Positions 26,501-38,500 of a DNA stretch of 64,000 bases are shown here, in pieces. Source of the stretch: Diphasiastrum complanatum (taxonomy: Eukaryota; Streptophyta; Lycopodiopsida; Lycopodiales; Lycopodiaceae). The first letter of the stretch is position 1. Every line of letters begins with the position of its first letter. The position numbers and the translations under genes are program-made. Location: contig CM055097.1 of the NCBI GenBank assembly GCA_029204225.1, positions 45,075,366 through 45,139,365 on the forward strand. Direction: 5' to 3'. The notes under the pieces are model-generated. The model ran no database searches, had not been told where the DNA came from, and was given only the letters and a program-made list of their open reading frames with translations.

Positions 26501-29500
26501 GTCCATACAATAGCAGGATAGTCCCTCTCCAAAAGCTCACCTATAGCCACGTCGTTGCCATTGTTGATGACCACTTGCACCACATTCTGCGCCCCCACCC
26601 CGATGACTGCTACACGTATATGCTCACAGATAAACTCTCCCAACTCAACAATGCCATCTCTGGAAGCATCCACACCCCTGAGAAATACAATGCCCAGCAG
26701 ACATGAAACCAAGATGTTGATAATAGGCCTACACCTAATATCAATTCACCATCCGATAGAATAGAGCAACCATATGTGGCATAGGCATGTCATATGGGGG
26801 AGCTCTCTCGTGGTGCATGCATACTCCTCTCTCGAATGGCGAGTACGAAAAGCCTCGCGTGTGGGGGGTCTCCAAGCGGCATCACAAGCTGCAACTTCCC
26901 TCATCATGTCACGGACGATGGTGGTGTCAACCAAGGCAAATGCAAGGTATTCACTGTTAAAAAATTGGTGTGTAAGTCTAGTGTCTGCCTCATTGCAGGC
27001 ACTTTGGGGCTGGGCATGACTTTATGAGTTCATTGTCCATCTATTATACTCATGTACTTGGCCATTGGCCCACTCCTTGTATATATCAAAGCTTTACCGT
27101 TTACAACATCGGACATATTGATCATTATCATGAGGCATCTATGGAATGTGGATCTGTTTCTATGTTTTTGTATTATATACACTCAACAGTGTAGTCTACA
27201 TTATGTGATTGCTTAAAGCTTTCAAGTTTCAATTTTTGAATGCAGCATGCTGAAGCCTAAACACTTTGTTCAGTTAGTGAATAAACTTCAATGAACTATG
27301 CTTTGTTCAGTAAGTAGTAAGTACTATGCTTTGCAATGTGTTTGGGATCTTTTTTACATCCCTAAATAGTTGTTTTTTCCCACCCTGAAACAAAAAAAAA
27401 ATTTAAATCCAAAAAAAAATGAAGCATTCTGATCCGAAACACTCCCGGATCTCGGAACCATTTCGGAATGCTCCCGAAAATTTTGAAACTCGATGCTTCT
27501 TAGCAGAGTATTATGATTTGTGCTATAGTCATAGGCTAGTTAGCCTAATGACCATAGGAATTCCATGTAAGGTAGCATTGTGAATTCTTGACCTAGATGC
27601 AGCAGAAGCTAGAGACAACACGTGATAATCTATCTAAGGCAATGACTAGGGCAGAATCGTAGCTGTCAAGAATTTGAGACCAGAGACTGGGTATATTTAC
27701 TATGAGTCGAAAGTGCTACACTGCTATGCACAGAAAAGTGTGCCAAGATATCTCCTAGGCATTGTGGACCAATGTTAAGAAGGTTAGATAGGTAGCTTAC
27801 AAGCTACAACCACCATTGGGATTCAAGGTGCATCTGGTGTTTCATGTAAGCAAACTCAAGCAATGTTTGCACGATTGTGGTAACTTGGCAGAAGTTCATG
27901 TGTCTCTTAGAGAGAAAGACGCTACAAGTTATGGGCCAAAGAACGGCTAAGTCAAAGGGAGCGACAATTGCGGAATCATCTCCTCCAAGAGTATCTAGTG
28001 ACTTGGAAAGGCCATCTATTGTCAGATGCTACATAGGAAACGTGATGGAGTTTGCATAAGTCTTACCCAGAATTTTTCATTGAGGACCAATGACTTGCCA
28101 AAGGAGGGAAGGATAAGCCCAGTTCAGCTCTAATATGACCTCAACACAACCATTTTCCAACGGGCATGAGGCCAAAAATTGGCGAAGGCCGGTAACCGAA
28201 TTGGACATCTAGCCTCACGGGTCCAAGGTGAGGCATGGGGGTGGTACCCTAAGAGTCACTCAATATTCATAGGTCATAGGTAGCATGCATGCCAAGTGGA
28301 CAGATCACCCACAAAGGATGCCATGTGCTAAGTGACAGGAATAACAAGTAGAAGGACCCAAGGAGGGAATGCCCACGGACGATTGGGAGGTTCATTCTAC
28401 ACACCAACAAGCTAGGATTCACGAGCTTGGAGTGATGAGCTTGTGACACAAACCCAAAAACAACATAAACTGCCAATCGTGGTCCTCGAGTGCCTTGAAC
28501 TTGATTACACACAATCATTGGTACATTCAATGATATATTGCCCCAAAATCATAACAATATATTTGCCTGCCCGAGCTATCAGTATCTTCTCAACTATCCT
28601 ACTAGGTAGACAATACTTTCATGTACCAAGTTAATCAATACCTTTGACCCCTAGAAGCTATCAATGAAATGAACATTAATTTGTTCATTTGTGTAATTAG
28701 CCCTTCAACACTAAGCAATATGGCTTCATCCATGCAATAGTATATTGTCGTTTCATCTTGCACAATCCTACTTCAGCTGCTGCTTAGATGGCTTCTATTA
28801 GTTATTGGCTACTACACACTAAAATGAGAGGATTGATAACATTGAGGCACCTTTTGATCAAACGATGGATAGAATGGAGACACTAGTATAGTCGCTATTA
28901 CAACTTACGCACACGCACCTTGAGCATGTTGCTTTGAAATATACTACTCCAATTACATGTTTGATTTCTTGTCCTCCTACCTCACTCAAGTTAATTCTAT
29001 TTCCAGAGCCTTCTCTTTGATCCTTGTTTCTTCTATGCTTACCAAAGTTGAGAAATTGTGAATACACCTTCCATTCTTACACCATACGTAGTTATACACT
29101 CAGTTGTTCTACCTTCCAATCTTTTGTTTCCACATCTTCCTCCTTCCTTGTCTACATATGACAATGATACCTCTTCCGATATTTTTTACCATATGTCCTT
29201 ACTATTGCTCCATGTTTATTTCAGTTGCCAGTCTTCTTTACTCTTTGTCACCATGTCCTAATGTTTCATCTTTATTAGATGTGCTCTCATTGTCTGCTCC
29301 TATGTGTGTCATTTTAAATAACATGATGAGGCTTCTAGATACCAGCTATCATTTTCCATGATCATAGTCTGAGCTATCATATCTAAAAATTGATTTCACA
29401 TGATTGTTCATTGTGGCACAAATGCCTTTCTGGATCATTATGCACCTCCATTAAGGTATGATTCACTGTCGAGGGATATCCCGTTTTTACATGGCAGTCT

Positions 29501-32500
29501 TGGCCTATATGACTAGCTTGGGGTCTTTGAGCTGCCCTCTTGCAGTTTCATTGCAGCATTCTTGGTCCATATGCATAGAAAAGTGACGTCATTTAGCAGG
29601 CATCCTTTAAGAGCTCCAACTTTGGAATTTTATTTACATTTCTGCAACATTAGTATCTTTATTTATTTGCAGCATTAGTACCTTCATTTTTGCTTCAATT
29701 TCATTACATCTTCATATTTGCAGCATCCGCGTCTTTTATTTTCAATGTGGACAATGTCATTTGTGGATCTTGTAGATGTTATGGTAAGTTAAGGAAAGCT
29801 AGTGGCCCGTCGGACTGCCCCTTTAGTAGATGTTTGTTGGCCCATATGGGACAAATTTTAAATATTTTGGACCCATCATCTATTAGTGAAACTACTAGGA
29901 GATTTATTTACCAGAAGCTTAAGTATCAGGCCCTAAAATAGGGCAAAGAATCAAATCTAGTTCCTTAATTCAGTGGAGCTAAGTGCATGTCACATCTATA
30001 GACATGCCTTTGAACCTCATTTGCAATAATTCATTGTCGAAAAACTACTTCTATAATTACCTTAGCTTAGCTTCAGCTTTAATCCACCTTAGGTACAGTA
30101 GCATGCTCATGGAGATATTGGTCCATCAGTCCATCAGTGATTTGCATTGCTTTACATTGATTCATCTTAACATTCATAGTCTCTTCAAGTGTTTGTTTTG
30201 GTCAAAATTGTTTCGCGATCCAATGGCATCAAATTTAAATGAAGGACAGGCTGCTACTTATCAACAAATCTTCACCTCCATCATCACAGCAACTGATGTA
30301 GGGTCATGACCTCGCCAGAGGTAATCCTGCCACTTCATCCCTTCTGCAGCAGCTCCTTTTCGAACAGCATTCACAGCAACAACCAGCGAGAATCCTACAA
30401 TTTACCAAAGTTGACAAGTTTTCAAGTAATCTTTCAGTAGCATCTAAACTGTTGATGCCTTCAGAAAAAAAGCTTGACTTTTTATAGTTAATCTGAATCC
30501 TACAATAAGCCCTCTATAGTCATTGATGTCGGATCATAAGTACCTTCCATTACCATGGATCCACCAATCACAATCGCTGCTGAAAGAAAATTTTCCAGTG
30601 GCTGCAAAACCATATACAAGCATTCTTCAACTCAACTGGTTATAACATCACTTGAACCTCTACACTGAGAAAAAACTACTTAGAATCCATGAAACTCATA
30701 GTTGCCTTCCCAACACATATGCAAGACTATGTCTTTTCTCAATACCAACTTGAATTCAGTTATATAAATGCACAACACTCAGTCAACTTCAAACGCCTAT
30801 AAAGGATGAAACAGCTCTAAGAGATACAATGTCACCATCTGTTGAAAAATCACCCGTGCCATCCACAAATTTCACTCATGTACAGTAGCTGTGATCAAAG
30901 TGTTGCATAATGAAAAATCACCTGCGCATGCCACAAATTTGCCACTCCATGCACAATAGTTGCGCCTGAACCAAGGCAAAAGATCCCAACAGCAGAGATA
31001 AGCGACCATACAAAACGCTCCTTTGAATATCCATATCTGCAGTTTGCCATCAATCTAATTACTTTGTTGAACTCAAATGCTACGAGGTAAAGGGACACAT
31101 GTAGACCTGATTAATTGATATACAGTTATAGGCATGCTATTCATGAAGAAACCAACTGTGCACATACGGGTGAAGAGCGTCTGGAGCTCGCTTTGAGCTG
31201 ATAAGACCATAAGCAAGGAGAACCTGAAAATTATCAGAATGTTGTCAGTCATAAGAAATTGCTGACAGCTTATAGTACAGAGAGGAAGTTAGCTATATTG
31301 CAAAGCAATGACTCCAAACTTTTCTTTCATTATCATTACGAATGCACAGAACAAAATATTGCAGGTGAAGACTTTTCACCCACTAAAATATTTTGCACAA
31401 CAAGAATGTTCAAGAAGAAAATGAAAACCCTAACTCATGTGTCATTGTCAGTTAAACCTATACCTGATTGGCAAGATCTGCTAATGAGTGAACAGCTTCA
31501 GCAAGCATAACATGGCTTGCAGTTGTTAGCCAGACACCACATTTCAGCCCAAGGACCAGAAAGTTGCACCATAATGCAGTTACAACAGCTCTTTGGCTGT
31601 AGAGCACAGCAAATACAAATTTTAGCTTGTTTCTGATCCAATACCACAAAACGTCAATCATAATTAAATACAAGAAGTATAAACCTAACTCTACATTTCT
31701 ATCTACAAAATAAAACATAGTACAAACTTCACACCCACAGAACCAATCTACATCCTAAAATCAAACACAACTAAAACTATTGGGTCAAATGGCAAAATCT
31801 GGAACAAATACCTTTATCACATACTTTACAGCACTATCAACTTGGCGAGTGCTCTAGCATCACTTCCCCGTACAAGAATTGGAATGGATTAACTAATGGT
31901 CCAAAGAAGAAAAGAAAGCAAAGAAACGGTATCTCAGCTTAAAGAGGCTAACAGATTACAAGTAAACACAGATTTGTAGTGGTAGGATTGTTTATAGTCA
32001 CCTGTGATCGTGCACTTCTGGAGCTTCAGGCTTGTTGGAACCACAAGCAGCATCTGAGCTGTATGCTACATATAGTCACATAGTAAACATCAGCAATAAT
32101 CACACAATGGCTTGAAAGTGTTACAGCTTTTACTCCCTATCCCAGTTATTTACAGCTTTATGCACAAATGTACTTTTTGTAAGATACCGAAATGGCTAAC
32201 TCATTGGCCTGTGGTGACCTTTGTAAAAGAATTGTAAATAAAATAGTTATTAGAGTTACTGAACCTCTGAGCCGCATGCTGAGCTTTGGTGTAGGGTACT
32301 AGGTCATTAATTAGGAAGGATTGGCTCAGTTGGTTAGCTTGGCATCCAAAGTTTCTCTGGTCCCAGGTTGAAGCCCCCTTGGAAACCAAGATGCATTAAT
32401 TAGGAGTGGCTGGAGTGACCTAGAAAGTAGGAGTTGACTAGTCAACAAGCCACGTGTCATATGCTCGCTAAAACACGTGGTCCAATGAATGAGTCACACA

Positions 32501-35500
32501 CGTTAGGGTTGCACCGGTCAAACAGGACACGTGTCATATGCTCACCATGACACTTGGTCCCAGTGTATGAGTGACACATCTCAGCCAACTTGCCTTCCTA
32601 TGTGTCAGGGTCCTACAAATGACAAGTGTTGATTGTGCATGGAGTTCCCCATGTGTCGATGTTGGGATGTGTTAAGTTGATGGGTGCTTGAGGATTGTGT
32701 ATAACTGAGCCTAGAGAGAGGCATTCCTCATCACCTTCTATGCAACAAAGGTTGGGAGGAGACAAGCCAACCAGCTCCACTGTGTTTCATGCTTGTTGAT
32801 GCTATGTGCTTAGAGAGAATTCAATAAATTCAATCTATATATGCATGCTTTACTGTGGTTTTGTCTATGAGTATAGTTCATAGGTAACAAGTGAGCGCTA
32901 AGCAACTGATGTATCCCTGAACAAGCAATAGTATCTCCCACGAATCTCATAATAAGCTGGGCAAATGAAAATAAAATGCTCCTCAGTCTACCGCACCTAG
33001 GAAACATAGCTGGCAGATCCTGTCCTCTCGTGGGGTACCCTGAAACCGACCAATCTCAATCTCAAGCTTGTGTGAGGAGACACGAAGCTGTCCCGATATG
33101 AATCTGAGACCATGTGATAGTCCAGATCGTAGGTACAGTGGTAGAAGAAGGGACCCTGATACATCTGTCTCCAAAAAATGAAGCTGATAAAAGTCGGGTT
33201 TGACACCCAATTGACCACGCCAGGCTCAATCAAGGTAAGCTCTATAAATGAATCGTCTGATGTAGTCATGGGTACCTGAAGGAAGTGCAGTGATAGAGAT
33301 ACCGAGTGAGCTAAGAAGTCTGGAGGCCTAAGAGAACCAAGCCACATGGTAGCCCTGACTATGAAGACGTTGAGATGAAATGAGAGCAGCCTGAGTATAT
33401 CTCCACTCAGAAGACTGGAACGCACTGACACGCTGAATATATGTGATGAGCAGGAGCAAGGCATCAAGGTACATAGGCGGGACCACAAACTCAGCAAGGA
33501 TGATCTGGTGTGGTACTGAAGGCTTAGCCCGAATCATGCGTGAAAGCATAGTGATCTGCAATCGCGAGATACTGGGCCAGTCAGATGAAGTAAGGCTCGT
33601 GCACCATGCAGCTCATGCATGTAGGGTTGTAGAAGAAACAATGGTGTCAAAAAGCCGACACTTACTCGAGGCATCTCGAATAGACTTACGGAAGCAAAAT
33701 CTCTCCATCTGGGCAAGGGACTATCTCATACTAAATATAGGACCAGTAAAAAGAGTGCCCAAGTAAGTGTAGGATGGAACAATCTCTAACGGCCGACTGC
33801 AAAAAGGAGCTCTTGCCTCAACATAAAGCTCCTGGAAGTGTTGAAGACCATCACCTTGGTCTTCACAATCTTCACCCCTAGGCCACATCTGGATCACTAT
33901 TCTTCTTTATGCAGATGATCAATCAATATATAATCCAAAAAGTGTAGGGAGAGGGAACATCCCTGCTTCACCCTAATAGTGCTCATGATCTGCTCTGAGA
34001 TACCTCTGTCACTCCGAAAACATCCCAATACTCTCTCATAAAGTGCCATCACTGCTAGGACTGTGTCATCAGAAAAACCAAGGTCTCGTATCCGCTGGAT
34101 GAGTAAGGAGCGTGGGACAGAGTCGAAGGCTTTCATGAAGTCAATGAAGCAGCAATAAACTCGCTCTCGCTGGTGCCGAGCTTCCTCAATAATGGCTCTG
34201 AGAGTAAAAATATGATCTATAGTAGAATAATGAGCTCTAAACCCAGCCTGGCCCATAGCATGCAATCCCCTAGTCTCTGACTCAGTACTCACAGCTGACT
34301 GAAGAATAATGCCATACAACTTCGTGATAACGTGCCCAATCGTAAGAGTCCAATACTTACTAGGATTCTTGGGATCACCATTTTTGTGTATGGGATGGAT
34401 GATGTTGGTGCACCAAGAAGAAGGAAAACCGGAGACAGCGGCTTGATTGAGTAGAGTGGCTAGGAGAGGTGATAGTAAATTAGCAGCATGGATTAAAAGC
34501 TCGGATTCAAGGTCATCAATATCCCTAGCTTTATTGTTGTTCATTTTCTTGATGGCATTGTGGACCATATCGGAAGTGAAGAAGGTAAACTCAGGAGGTC
34601 TAGGGGAGATGGAAATAGGTGTGTCGGTATCGATGGTATATAAGGCAGTGGCATACTCAGTCCAAATGCGCAAATCATCAAGGAGCGCAGGTTGAGCACG
34701 GGGAATGAACTCACGCCAGAATGCGCTTGTGGAAGAACTATAGAGAAGACCAATAAGTCGTCACTCTTCCAAACTATCATATGCCCGTTTCTTACAACGA
34801 AATAAGCGGGTAAAGAGACGACGAGTGGGTTGCAAGAGATGAGGGGTGTGTATGCGAGCATGTGTGACAAGGTGATGATGGGAACGACACTCATCGTCAT
34901 ACCAAGGTGGGCGCACCGGTCTAGGTTTGTTGTTTTTTTTGTTATGATGGGGTAAGTATTCGCCATAAGTGGTAACCCAAAAAATGCAGCCAATGCTAAA
35001 ACCAACCTGATAGATGTCATCTTAGCTACCGGTGCAAACGTCTCATCATAACCTGCTTTGATACCATGACAAATTCCAAGGCCTAGCTATGGAGTATCAT
35101 AACAGCATAGTAAGCACACTATGAAAGCTTGAAAAAACCAGCTATGGAGTAGAACACAAAAGCAAGAGAGAGAGGACTTCAAGGCTCACACAACTTGAAT
35201 GATTATTCAAAGAGTAGTAGGGCATGGAAACCCCTCCAAACTTTGGGCTACATTTAGCATGTAATGTATAGAGGTGGTGTCTTGCTAATTTAGCTCTAGA
35301 AGAACCCACATGGGTCCTCAACCTACTTGTTATTACTTGCCTAATTAGCACAAGTGGGATGTACTATGTACATAAATGTTTCACCCCCATGTCTTATGCC
35401 CAACTTACAAGTTATAAGTATACAAGCCTTAAGGGGCAAAATAGGCATTTATTTCAACACAGATCTCATCTCATGTCGATAGAGCGAGTCCCATCTCTAT

Positions 35501-38500
35501 CTTGGAAAAGTCAATAAACCTCTCTCCTGACTCTCATGAGTCTCCATGAAAAGTAATAAATCTCTCTCACCAATGAAGTCAAGCAGATCACCCGCAATGG
35601 ACACTGAATGTATGTCGTTACAATTCTAAACCCCAATCTGCAAGCGGCATGCATGAGGCCCCAGTATGCTCCCAATATCGGGCACCCCAATTCCCTATTT
35701 CTCAGCATCCTTGGACACATTGTCAATGTATCGGATTCAACCATCCCTGTAGATAACACATCTACCTGTCTCTTTAGCTTCTTGGAAGGCTTTACACCTT
35801 TCCTCAACTTGTATGTACGTAAGATCATCATCCATATATATTTGAGAACCACGTAGCTTGGCTCTACAGCGCAAAGCATCGCGACGGCTCTCCAAGGATG
35901 CAAAACGGATGATGAGAGTAGTGTGAAAAAAAGTGGATCTTGAATGGATCCAAACTCCCAAAATACTTGGCTAAGATCTTTGCACAACAAGCTACAAAAG
36001 CTAGAAATGGCAAAGCATCCTAATGCTACCTTTGATACACATCAACTTGACAAAGCATTCAAGAGACAAAAGAATCATTGCTGGTAATTGTTGCACTTCC
36101 GATCTACAACCGTCCGTTGTTCTACTTCCGCTGCTATCCTACTATTATCAATCTGATATCAGAGCATCTGTTTTTCCAATAGCTCCTCTGATCCAATATC
36201 ATTCGATATTCCTGATAACCCACGTATTACTATTTACGACATGGTGTCAGAGCTCATTTAACATAATTATTTCCGTCATGGTATCAGAGCTCAATTTTGA
36301 TAACGATTTCCGACGAACTTTCAAATGAAGAAGAGGGAGGGGAGATAGGAACAGAGGAAGATAAAGCAGATGGGGAAGAAGAAGAGCATGAAGAAGAAGG
36401 TGTATGGGATGAGGATGAAGAGGAGAATGGGGAAGAAGAAGAGGAGGAGGGCTGCTCAGCAGGGGGGACAGCGAAGGGGGCAGGAGGGATGGAGGGGACA
36501 AAAGGAATACATCAGCAAGTGGGGTAGGATCAGGATCTGGAGCGGATACATCAGCGAGGGGGGGAGGATTTGGAGTGGAGCTAGCATGGGGTTCAGCGAG
36601 GGGGGCAGAATCTTACAAGGCAGATCAGGAGCGGAGCCATCAGGGGGGACAGCGAGGGGGGCAGGAGACAGCAGGAGGCCCATCAAAGGGGGGGGGCAGG
36701 AGACACCTCAGCGAGGGTCTGAGGGACAGCGAGGGTTGGGGGAGAGGGAGCGATGGTGGCTGTCTCTCTGGCCGTCGACATGGTCTTTGATGCCGATGTA
36801 CGAAGGAATCGGGAATCTCGACCTCTCCATCTGAATCGCTGCCTATGGGTACCTCGGATCTCTGTATCCGACGGGATATGCACTCATCAATGCTCAGCTG
36901 TGTCAGGGAATGTGTATCATGTAGTCTCATCCTCCTCAGGTCTGACATCTCTCGGATCATCAGTGCGACACATCTAGGGTCCTCATAAGATATCAAGGTA
37001 GAAAGTGTAACTGGGTGCTCTCTGAACAAGCAGTAGTACCGCCCCCGAATCTCATAGTAGGCTGGACATCTGAAGAGGAAATGTGACTCGTCCTCAATCT
37101 CATGCATAACACACATGCTACAAAGCCGGTCCTCTCGTGGGGTGCCACTGTATTTGCCGGTCTCAATGGCCAACTGATGTGAAGAAACCCGAAACTGACC
37201 CATCGCTATCCGCAGACTATGTGATATACTCCTCAGCAAGTAACCAGATACTATGGGGCAGCCAGCCGGATCAAGAGATAGAAAGTGTGCACGATAAAAC
37301 TCACTCTTGGTCCCCAATGGACCCTGCCAAGTGATATGAAGATATGATCTGTAAAGGAGGCCTCTGATGTACTGGTGGGTGCCCGCAGGTAGGTCACTGA
37401 TCTGGATACCCAATGTGGAGAGGAGACGGCAAGCCTGGGAGTACCATGAGAAAAGGTGTCCCTCTGAGTGTAGGCGCCGGGATGAAGATAAAGCTGCATA
37501 ATGTGTACCCCCGTCCTGAAGATCCTCTAACCTTGTCACAATATGGAATAAGGCCTCAATCTGAATGGGGGGGACCGCGAACTCCGCCAATATAATCTGG
37601 TGTGGTACTGAGGGCTTAGCCCGTATCATCCGGGAGAGCAAACGAATCTGGAGCCGGGAGATATATGTCCAATCAGTAGTTGTCAGACCAGTACTCCATG
37701 TCTCGGAAGCATACATAGCTGAGGGCACAACCATAGTGTCAAAGAGCCGACACTTACTAGTCGCATCTCTGATGTGTGAGCTGAAACATAGTCTCTCCAA
37801 ATCTACCAGTGAGGCATAGCCCTTCCGTACCCGGGAAATAGCTGCGTGTCTCATGCTGAACGTAGGCCCCGAGAATAGTACTCCTAGATATGTATAGGAA
37901 TCAACAACCTCTAGTGGATGACCATCCCATAGAAGCTCCTGCCGCATCATGAAAGACCTAGAGGTGTTGAACACCATAACCTTAGTCTTGGCCACATTCA
38001 CCGACAAATCCCACCGTGTGCAAAAAGAAAGAAGAGCATCTAAGTGTCGCTGCAAACCCTCTCTCGTCCGTGAAAGCAAAATCACATCATCAGCATAAAG
38101 GAGAATAGCAATAATGAGGTCGCCCAATGTACAACCCTCCCCTCCATCACTCCGTATAACATGCTCTAGCTCGTCAATGTAAAGACCAAAAAGTGTAGGA
38201 GAGAGTGGACATCCCTGTTTGACCCCAATAGTACTAACCACCTCCGGTGAAATAACTCCTGATAGTTGGACCCTGCCAATAACTCGCCTGTACAATGCTA
38301 CTACCGCCTGTATAGTATCCTCCTGAAAGCCCCGATCATGAAGTCTCTGTATCAATAGATGCCTAGGCATGGATTCAGACAGACAGACTTTTTAATTCCT
38401 TCAAACCAATGAAAACGTCAAAGTAGCTTGTACCTTTGCAACTCTGTCATAACTTTCCATTGCTCTCACCCAACAACAAGGTCCATAAGCGGCTTTTGAT

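Larger units (their letters stand above)
36290..38395 (-). mobile_element. 5'-truncated LINE with long open frame
   Basis: A LINE copy begins abruptly at about 38395 within the RT domain (just after the KAFDS position of the related copy) and runs to the purine-rich (plus strand) tail near 36300. 5' truncation is typical of target-primed reverse transcription. No clear poly(A) tail or target duplication was identified. It lies in intron 1 in the same orientation as the gene. Confidence 0.8.

Noticed and set aside
32317-32400. Possible tRNA gene
   Set aside because: A/B-box-like sequences are present but no acceptor stem pairing or anticodon arm could be made; better as a SINE head.
32997-33497. 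166-codon minus-strand frame as an independent gene
   Set aside because: It is the frameshifted C-terminal region of the LINE ORF2 relic.
34541-35020. 159-codon minus-strand frame as a gene
   Set aside because: It is a chance join of a copia RT sliver with an out-of-phase LINE segment.
36297-36834. Plus-strand Glu/Gly-rich frames (76-154 codons)
   Set aside because: They translate the purine-rich tract; the minus strand carries the LINE frame.
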